NCBI GenBank assembly: GCA_035525375.1
Contig: DATLEI010000098.1
Coordinates: 1-11,136 of the forward strand
Reading direction: 5' to 3'
Length of the DNA: 11,136 nt
Origin: JALZBN01 sp035525375
GTDB taxonomy: Bacteria; Actinomycetota; Acidimicrobiia; Acidimicrobiales; AC-14
Each line of letters opens with the position of its first letter. Within the stretch, counting starts at the first letter, position 1. Both the position numbers and the translations under genes were made by a program. Shown here in pieces: positions 6,803 to 11,136 of the stretch. The notes under the pieces are model-generated. The model ran no database searches. It was not told the DNA's origin and worked only from the letters and a program-made list of their open reading frames with translations.

Positions 6803-8145
6803 ACCTCCGCACCCGGCTCACCGTCACCGTCACCGCGATCGTCGCCGTCGCGATCATCGCCGGCGCCTACGCGGTTCTGTACAGCACCAAGCGCGAGCTT
6901 CGATCCCAGGTCGACTCGTTCCTCGTGGCGCGCGCCGACCGCTTCACCCGGCAACCCCCGGGCCCGGCGGGACGGCCCGGTGCGAATGGGCCTGGCCGCA
7001 TCGGCGTTGACCGCGGCGCACTAGCTGACTTTGACGCGGTGGTACAGGTCATCGACAGGAACGGACGGGTGACCCAGTCGATCGCCGACCAACCGGTGCT
7101 CCCGGTGGCACCTGAAGACCGCCGCCTGGCCCGCGCCCGAGGATCCGAACGTCTGCGCGACGTGACCATCGATGGTGTCCACTACCGCATGCTGACGACG
7201 CCGTTGCCGGCTGGCGGCGCGATCCAGGTCGCCCGCAGCTTGCAGGAGAACGACGACGTCCTGTCCGCCCTGCGGAAACGGCTCTTTCTCATCGGCGCGA
7301 TGGGCACGCTTTTGGCCGGTCTGGTGGCGTGGGCCGTGGCGCGCCGCACGACGAAGCCCATCCAGCAATTGACCGAGGCGTCGGAGCACGTGGCCGCCAC
7401 CCAGGACCTGGCCGTCCCGATCCCGGTGCACGGCACCGATGAGGTCGGGCGGCTGGCCGCCAGCTTCAACACCATGCTCGTGGCCCTCGACACGTCGAGG
7501 GCGCAGCAACGCCGGCTCGTGGTCGACGCCAGTCACGAACTCCGCACCCCGCTCACCGCTGTGCGCACCAACATCGAGTTCCTGGGTCGGGCCAAGACCC
7601 TCAAGGCCGATGAACGCAACAAGCTGGTGGCCGAGACCAGCTTGGAGCTCGACGAACTCACCACTCTCGTCGCCGAGCTGGTGGAGCTGGCAACCGACGT
7701 GCGCACCGAGGAACCAGTCGAAGCCGTCGACTTGGCCGAGGTGGCCGAGGACGTCGCCAACCGGTTCCAGCGCCGCACCGGCAGGGAGGTCACTGTCACC
7801 GCCGGCGATGCCGCGACCATCCAGGGCCGTAAGTCGATGCTCGACCGGGCGATCTCCAACCTGGTCGACAACGCTCTCAAGTTCAGCAACGCCCCCGACC
7901 CGGTCGAGGTTGCAGTAGTCGGCGCGACCGTCGAGGTACGAGACCGAGGCGCAGGCATTGCCGACGACGACCGGGAAAAAGTCTTCGACCGCTTCTACCG
8001 GGCCAGCGAGGCGCGCACCCTGCCGGGCTCCGGCCTGGGTCTGGCGATCGTCAAGCAAATCGCAGAACTGCACGGCGGAACGGTCACACTGAACGAGAGG
8101 TCAGGCGGTGGCACCGTCGCCCGCCTCGTCCTCGCCCAGGAATGA
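6799..8145 (+). CDS. membrane sensor histidine kinase, MprB-like
   Basis: The 448-residue partner of the preceding regulator. Transmembrane helices at about 8-28 and 161-181 flank an extracytoplasmic sensor region of some 130 residues that contains a Pro/Gly-rich stretch (53-67). HAMP follows at about 182-235. The dimerisation/phosphoacceptor domain has VVDASHELRTPLTAVRTNIE with H246. The ATPase domain has the N box LVDNALKF (355-362), the G1 box DRGAGIADDD (382-391), the F box FDRFYRA and the G2 box GSGLGLAIV (410-418). All catalytic boxes look intact. It starts with GTG in a four-base overlap with the regulator stop. The signal is unknown; MprB homologues sense envelope stress, so a cell-surface cue is the best guess. 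Confidence 0.95.
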   Translation: MNLRTRLTVTVTAIVAVAIIAGAYAVLYSTKRELRSQVDSFLVARADRFTRQPPGPAGRPGANGPGRIGVDRGALADFDAVVQVIDRNGRVTQSIADQPVLPVAPEDRRLARARGSERLRDVTIDGVHYRMLTTPLPAGGAIQVARSLQENDDVLSALRKRLFLIGAMGTLLAGLVAWAVARRTTKPIQQLTEASEHVAATQDLAVPIPVHGTDEVGRLAASFNTMLVALDTSRAQQRRLVVDASHELRTPLTAVRTNIEFLGRAKTLKADERNKLVAETSLELDELTTLVAELVELATDVRTEEPVEAVDLAEVAEDVANRFQRRTGREVTVTAGDAATIQGRKSMLDRAISNLVDNALKFSNAPDPVEVAVVGATVEVRDRGAGIADDDREKVFDRFYRASEARTLPGSGLGLAIVKQIAELHGGTVTLNERSGGGTVARLVLAQE

Positions 8146-8146
8146 G

Positions 8147-8216
8147 TTTGGACCTGCAGTAACCGTGGCGATTCGGCGTCGAAATGCGACATAGCCACTG
8201 TTACTGCAGGTCCAAA
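8147..8216. repeat. 70-base palindrome between convergent genes
   Basis: A perfect 17-base inverted repeat (TTTGGACCTGCAGTAAC at 8147-8163, its complement at 8200-8216) begins two bases after the kinase stop. After one mismatch, GTGGC (8165-8169) pairs with GCCAC (8194-8198), and near the centre GTCG (8178-8181) pairs with CGAC (8187-8190). The whole can fold into a long cruciform or RNA hairpin. It separates the kinase gene from the convergent secreted-protein gene, so a bidirectional terminator is likely. No T tract follows on either strand. Such long perfect arms also fit a small palindromic mobile repeat. Confidence 0.85.
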
Positions 8217-8245
8217 GTTGCGAAACCTGCGGTGAAGCCTGGTGG

Positions 8246-8884
8246 TCAGCCGGTAGTCGTTGGGGGCGAGACCGGGGGCTCATCATCAGGGCCGAAGCCG
8301 GGGCCGCCGAGACCACGGCCGCCGGGGCCATGACCTTCACCGGGGGCCGGGGGCTTGTGGTTGAGCATCTCGGTGATGCGCGCCGGTGCCTTGGCGAGGC
8401 GCTCGTCAGCCTGGGCCTGGGTGAGCCGGCCAGCGGCGACATCAGCGTCGAGGTGAGCCTTGAGCTCGGCAACGAGGGCATCGACGACCTTCTGCACATC
8501 GACACCGTGGGCCTGGGCAACTTCGGCAATGGTCTTGCCCGCCTTCAGCTCGGTGCGCAGGGCCGCCTCATCGATGCCGATGGCACCCGCAATCACTTCG
8601 AGCCTGGGGCCCTTCGGACCACGGGGGCCGCCATGGGGTTTCCCCTCGGGCTTCGCCGCTACGAGCGCCTGGCTGACGGCGTCGGCCTGGGACTGGTTGA
8701 TCGTCCCGGCATCGACGAGCTTCTTGAGCGCGTCGGTCATCCACGGCGGCGCCGTGCGCGGTTCGGCCGGAGCGGTCGTTGTCGACTGAGCTCCCGCGAG
8801 AACCGGGACGTTCAGGAGGGCGGCACCAACAGCCGCTCCTCCTACCGTTGCTGCCATGACTGCGGCAGCGATCCATTTCCTCAC
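8246..8884 (-). CDS. secreted Ala/Gly/Pro-rich protein of unknown function, likely two-component target
   Basis: 212 residues. A signal peptide is clear: basic MRKW, a hydrophobic stretch to about residue 29, and likely cleavage after AGA (residue 32). The mature part has a helical segment (TDALKKLVDAGTINQSQADA), a Gly/Pro/Lys linker, and a second helical region with GKTIAEVAQAHGVDVQKVV and RLTQAQADERL. It ends in a Gly/Pro/His-rich tail. Similar exported helical proteins of unknown role are common in Gram-positives and actinobacteria. The GTG at 8884 was preferred over the upstream ATG at 8974. It has an AAAGGA ribosome site (8897-8892) at seven-base spacing and places the signal peptide at the N terminus. 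The longer form would run through the regulatory repeats at 8951-8994. It converges on the kinase gene and is probably controlled by the two-component pair. Confidence 0.85.
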   Translation of the reverse strand: MRKWIAAAVMAATVGGAAVGAALLNVPVLAGAQSTTTAPAEPRTAPPWMTDALKKLVDAGTINQSQADAVSQALVAAKPEGKPHGGPRGPKGPRLEVIAGAIGIDEAALRTELKAGKTIAEVAQAHGVDVQKVVDALVAELKAHLDADVAAGRLTQAQADERLAKAPARITEMLNHKPPAPGEGHGPGGRGLGGPGFGPDDEPPVSPPTTTG

Positions 8885-8950
8885 GATGTTGTCCTTTCTC
8901 GATGAACCGCAGACCCGCTCTCGGGCCTCAAAACCCACGATGCTGTCTCC

Positions 8951-8994
8951 AAGTAAGAAGCTTCCTCCGCCCAATCAAGAATCAGGTAAGAACC
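8951..8994 (-). promoter_or_regulatory. 11-base-phased direct repeats upstream of the secreted-protein gene
   Basis: Read toward the gene on the minus strand, four consecutive 11-base units run GGTTCTTACCT (8994-8984), GATTCTTGATT (8983-8973), GGGCGGAGGAA (8972-8962) and GCTTCTTACTT (8961-8951). Units 1, 2 and 4 share TTCTT at the same phase, and units 1 and 4 are nearly identical. Phasing of 11 bases on one face of the helix is typical of OmpR-family binding sites. The nearest unit is 67 bases from the start codon, suited to an activator site. The protein that binds is inferred to be the regulator at 6119-6802, whose own upstream region holds a related unit. Confidence 0.55.
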
Positions 8995-9150
8995 GGCGGG
9001 AAGTGTTTCACGTAACGAGCGTCAACTTGGTGGGCCCGGCGGCGGCGCGCAACTGGCGCTCCCACGATGCTGGTTGCACCTGACCGCCTGGGCTCGCCAT
9101 TGGCGGCCATTTGAACCACAGCGGACTGTCGCAGCACCTAGGGTCTGAGC

Positions 9151-10530
9151 GTGCAGGAGCGACGGGCCACGTCGACATCGAACTTCGGCGTTGGCCGGCG
9201 CGAGAACCACGACTCGACCGCTTTCTACGATCGGTTCCGCGCCCCCGATCTCAGCAACGACGACGCTGTCCCCGCGCCGGGGCCCGTCACCGAGCCGTTC
9301 GTGTGTGGCGACGCCCGATCAATGGCCGGGATCGACGACGGCTCCGTCGCGCTTGTGGTCACCTCACCGCCCTATTTCGCCGGCAAGCAGTACGAGGAAG
9401 AGCTCGAGCGCGACGGCGTGCCGGGTTCCTACCTCGAGTACCTCCACCTCCTGACTCAGGTCTTTGCCGAGTGCGCGCGCAAGCTGGAGCCGGGCGGCCG
9501 CATCGCCGTCAACGTGGCCAACCTCGGCCGGAAGCCCTATCGCAGCCTCTCCGCCGACGTCATCCGCATCCTCGAACACGACCTCGGGCTCTTGCTTCGC
9601 GGTGAGCTGATCTGGCAGAAGGGTGAGGGCGCCAACGGGTCATGTGCATGGGGATCGTTTCGCAGCGCGGCCAACCCCGTATTGCGCGACATCACCGAGC
9701 GCGTTGTCGTCGCCAGCAAGGGCCGTTTCGACCGGGCCCGGTCGGTAAAGCAACGGATGGCCGAGGGCCTGCCCCACGAGAACACGCTCGTCACCGACGA
9801 CTTCACATCCCTCACGCTCGACCTGTGGTCGATCCCGCCCGAGAGTGCGCGCCGGGTCGGCCATCCCGCGCCGTTTCCTGTAGAGCTACCCGAACAGCTC
9901 ATCCGGCTCTACACCTACAAGGACGACTTGGTGCTCGACCCCTTCATGGGCAGCGGCTCGACGCTCGTCGCCGCGGCGCGCCTAGGCCGGCGTTATGCGG
10001 GCTACGACCTTGACCCTTCGTATGTAGAGCTGGCGCGCCGGCGCGTGGCCGAGGCGGACGCCGCTCCCCTGGTCGAGCCACTGACGGCCGAGAAGCTGGC
10101 CGAGGAGGTCTTGGTCGAGGCTGGCTTTGTGATCACCCAGCGCGCTGCTCGGGTGCCCAAAACCGGCATCTCGGTGAGCTTCTTCGCCACCGATGCCCAA
10201 GGTGACACCTGGCTCTTCGATGTGACTGGCCCGAACACGAGCCACCGGGGCGGCTTGTTGCGCACCGAGAACGTCTGGCGCGCCCTCGGCCGCGCCAGCG
10301 TCCTCCGGGGCCGCCTTCCGGCAGACATCCCGATCGTGTTCCTCACGACCGCCCTTCCGCGTCGCCCCGGCGAGGGTGACGTGGCTCTGCGGGCGGCGGG
10401 GCCCGGCGCGTACTTCGATGCCATCGAGCTGTCGTCTGCCGGCGCGCGCGACCGGCTGCGGCTCTACGCCAAGGGCGGCTACACAGACGATCCCCAACCC
10501 GGCTTCTGGACGCCCGCCGACTTGACATAG
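9151..10530 (+). CDS. beta-class DNA methyltransferase (N4-cytosine or N6-adenine) with extra C-terminal domain
   Basis: The 459-residue protein methylates DNA bases using S-adenosylmethionine. Motif IV TSPPY (71-75) precedes motif I DPFMGSGST (263-271), the order of beta-class enzymes. An S-P-P-Y core is most often linked to N4-cytosine methylation, though N6-adenine cannot be excluded. The methylase core ends near residue 303. About 155 further residues form a separate domain with GISVSFFATDAQGDTWLFDV (339-358), a GGLLRTENVWRALG segment and IVFLTTALPRR. This pattern (strand, acidic residue, strand ending in D-V-T) faintly recalls restriction-endonuclease-like folds but lacks the canonical E-x-K. 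The GTG at 9151 has AGGG seven bases upstream. No separate restriction nuclease is in the window, so this is either an orphan methylase or a fused enzyme. Confidence 0.92.
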   Translation: MQERRATSTSNFGVGRRENHDSTAFYDRFRAPDLSNDDAVPAPGPVTEPFVCGDARSMAGIDDGSVALVVTSPPYFAGKQYEEELERDGVPGSYLEYLHLLTQVFAECARKLEPGGRIAVNVANLGRKPYRSLSADVIRILEHDLGLLLRGELIWQKGEGANGSCAWGSFRSAANPVLRDITERVVVASKGRFDRARSVKQRMAEGLPHENTLVTDDFTSLTLDLWSIPPESARRVGHPAPFPVELPEQLIRLYTYKDDLVLDPFMGSGSTLVAAARLGRRYAGYDLDPSYVELARRRVAEADAAPLVEPLTAEKLAEEVLVEAGFVITQRAARVPKTGISVSFFATDAQGDTWLFDVTGPNTSHRGGLLRTENVWRALGRASVLRGRLPADIPIVFLTTALPRRPGEGDVALRAAGPGAYFDAIELSSAGARDRLRLYAKGGYTDDPQPGFWTPADLT

Positions 10531-10591
10531 TTCGGAGGCACGGAGGAATTCGCCACGCCAAGACGAGAGTCGAGTCTGACCGGCCTAGCGG

Positions 10592-10628
10592 TCTCGGGGC
10601 TTCGGCTGTCGATGCCGAGGTCCCGAGA
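10592..10628 (+). terminator. strong hairpin after the methyltransferase gene
   Basis: TCTCGGGGCTTCGGC (10592-10606) pairs with GCCGAGGTCCCGAGA (10614-10628) over 15 positions including two G-U wobbles, with a 7-base loop. It lies 62 bases after the methyltransferase stop. There is no T tract, but long GC stems without one are proposed terminators in high-GC actinobacteria. It abuts a second, longer-range inverted repeat. Confidence 0.55.
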
Positions 10629-10685
10629 GCCGGGTCGGTGGACTTGGCGCTGACTGCTTAACCCCGGGCCTACCAGACCCGGCTC
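10627..10685. repeat. long-range inverted repeat in the intergenic region
   Basis: GAGCCGGGTC (10627-10636) and GACCCGGCTC (10676-10685) are perfect 10-base complements separated by 39 bases. Allowing one bulged A, the stem extends inward by GGT with ACC and one G-U pair. It shares two bases with the preceding hairpin, so the two form either a compact folded domain or alternatives. The rest of the 252-base gap (10531-10591 and 10686-10782) shows no gene; I see only a possible promoter and a ribosome site near its end. Confidence 0.6.
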
Positions 10686-10730
10686 AGTAACCCTATCCCC
10701 GCCGTGTTCAGGGGGGGTGGCGGTGCTCGG

Positions 10731-10736
10731 TAGGCT
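10731..10736 (+). promoter_or_regulatory. possible -10 for the GAF-domain gene
   Basis: TAGGCT, of the TANNNT type frequent in high-GC bacteria, lies 46 bases before the ATG at 10783. The -35 region is unclear (TTCAGG at 10707-10712 has an 18-base spacer). Between it and the start is a short inverted repeat, GGTTC and GAACC (10747-10761), which could be an operator or leader hairpin. Confidence 0.3.
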
Positions 10737-10782
10737 GGTCCCCAAAGGTTCTGTTCGAACCACTGGAAGAAGAAGGACCGTC

Positions 10783-11136
10783 ATGCCTCAGAAGCGAGAG
10801 CACGACGTGGAGTTGGCTGCGACCTTTGCCGAGGTGGCCCGAGTGCTGCTGGCCGAGGACGACGCCGATGCCACGATGAACCGCATCAGCCGTCTGGCAG
10901 TCGAGACGATCGACGGCTGCGACCACGCCGGGATCACCCTCGTCGAAGGTCGCAGGGTCACCACCGCCGGGGCCAGCGACGAGGTTCCCACCATCGTGGA
11001 TGCAATCCAGTACGAAACCGACGAAGGGCCGTGCCTCAACGCCATCAGCGTGCACGAGACGTTCAAGACAGACGACCTGGCGGCAGAGGAACGGTGGCCG
11101 AGGTTCTCGCACCGGGCCGCGCAGGATACCGGCGTG
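10783..11136 (+). CDS. GAF-domain protein, probably GAF-ANTAR (3' end outside window)
   Basis: 118 codons are visible with no stop before the window ends. The ATG has a good ribosome site, GAAGGA (10772-10777), five bases upstream. The N terminus (about 8-40) looks like the helix that precedes actinobacterial GAF domains. From about 41 the GAF fold begins, with DHAGITLVEGRRV and then the family-typical YETDEGPCLNAI and TDDLAAEERWPRFSHRA. Proteins with this text commonly end in an ANTAR RNA-binding domain that controls antitermination, but that part is not in view, so the RNA-binding role is inference. The ligand is unknown. Confidence 0.85.
   Translation, partial: MPQKREHDVELAATFAEVARVLLAEDDADATMNRISRLAVETIDGCDHAGITLVEGRRVTTAGASDEVPTIVDAIQYETDEGPCLNAISVHETFKTDDLAAEERWPRFSHRAAQDTGV

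Noticed and set aside
7021..8073. 350-codon open frame antisense to the histidine kinase
   Set aside because: The kinase shows every catalytic box; the antisense text is a GC-bias shadow without domain features.
8885..8974. N-terminal extension of the secreted protein starting from ATG at 8974
   Set aside because: It would bury the signal peptide, lacks the ribosome site seen before GTG 8884, and runs through part of the phased repeats.
9022..9210. Small minus-strand open frame upstream of the methyltransferase
   Set aside because: Arg/Pro/Cys-rich text, no ribosome site recognised, and it overlaps the methyltransferase start. The 266-base gap 8885-9150 otherwise holds the phased repeats and no gene I can support.
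10747..10761. GGTTC/GAACC stem resembling a tRNA T-arm or an SOS box
   Set aside because: No acceptor, D or anticodon arms surround it, and the half-sites are in the reverse order to the actinobacterial LexA box (GAAC-N4-GTTC). It remains a short inverted repeat of unknown meaning.
1..11136. CRISPR array, transposase, integrase, tRNA or rRNA
   Set aside because: No spaced direct repeats of CRISPR type, no recombinase motifs, and no rRNA or complete tRNA fold were seen.

Overview
The window is GC-rich, densely coding bacterial DNA. It most likely comes from an actinomycete-type chromosome (Actinomycetota, possibly the Acidimicrobiia), although the class assignment is inference. The evidence is a polA followed by rpsA (an order I recall from mycobacteria), a Pol I with Tyr in the O-helix and a lost exonuclease III motif, an MprAB-like two-component pair, frequent GTG starts, and a GAF protein of the type actinobacteria carry with ANTAR domains. 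I saw no rRNA, tRNA, insertion sequence or CRISPR array.

Layout. 1-1680: 3' part of polA (+). 1681-1783: a leader with two consecutive hairpins, then rpsA (1784-3328, +) with four S1 domains between Ala/Glu/Pro-rich tails. 3397-4836: a polytopic membrane protein of GT-C-like appearance (+). It ends 12 bases from the end of a convergent gene, 6003-4849 (-), a large two-domain dCTP deaminase (DCD family). 6004-6118: divergent control region. 6119-6802 and 6799-8145: an OmpR-type response regulator and its histidine kinase, overlapping by 4 bases. 8147-8216: a 70-base palindrome with perfect 17-base arms. 8884-8246 (-): a small secreted Ala/Gly/Pro-rich protein convergent with the kinase. 9151-10530 (+): a beta-class DNA methyltransferase with an extra C-terminal domain of about 150 residues. 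10531-10782: a hairpin-rich intergenic stretch. 10783-end (+): the start of a GAF-domain protein.

How the genes work together. polA and rpsA are housekeeping genes for DNA repair and translation. The most coherent accessory unit is the two-component pair plus the secreted protein. Related 11-base elements (consensus roughly GNTTCTTACYT, read toward the gene) lie in front of both the secreted-protein gene (three of four 11-base-phased units) and the response-regulator gene (one good copy plus one degenerate copy). This looks like an autoregulated envelope-stress circuit with a secreted target, comparable in logic to Cpx/CpxP. The methyltransferase has no separate restriction gene in view; its C-terminal extension has a weak resemblance to restriction-endonuclease-like folds and is the best candidate here for undescribed biochemistry.
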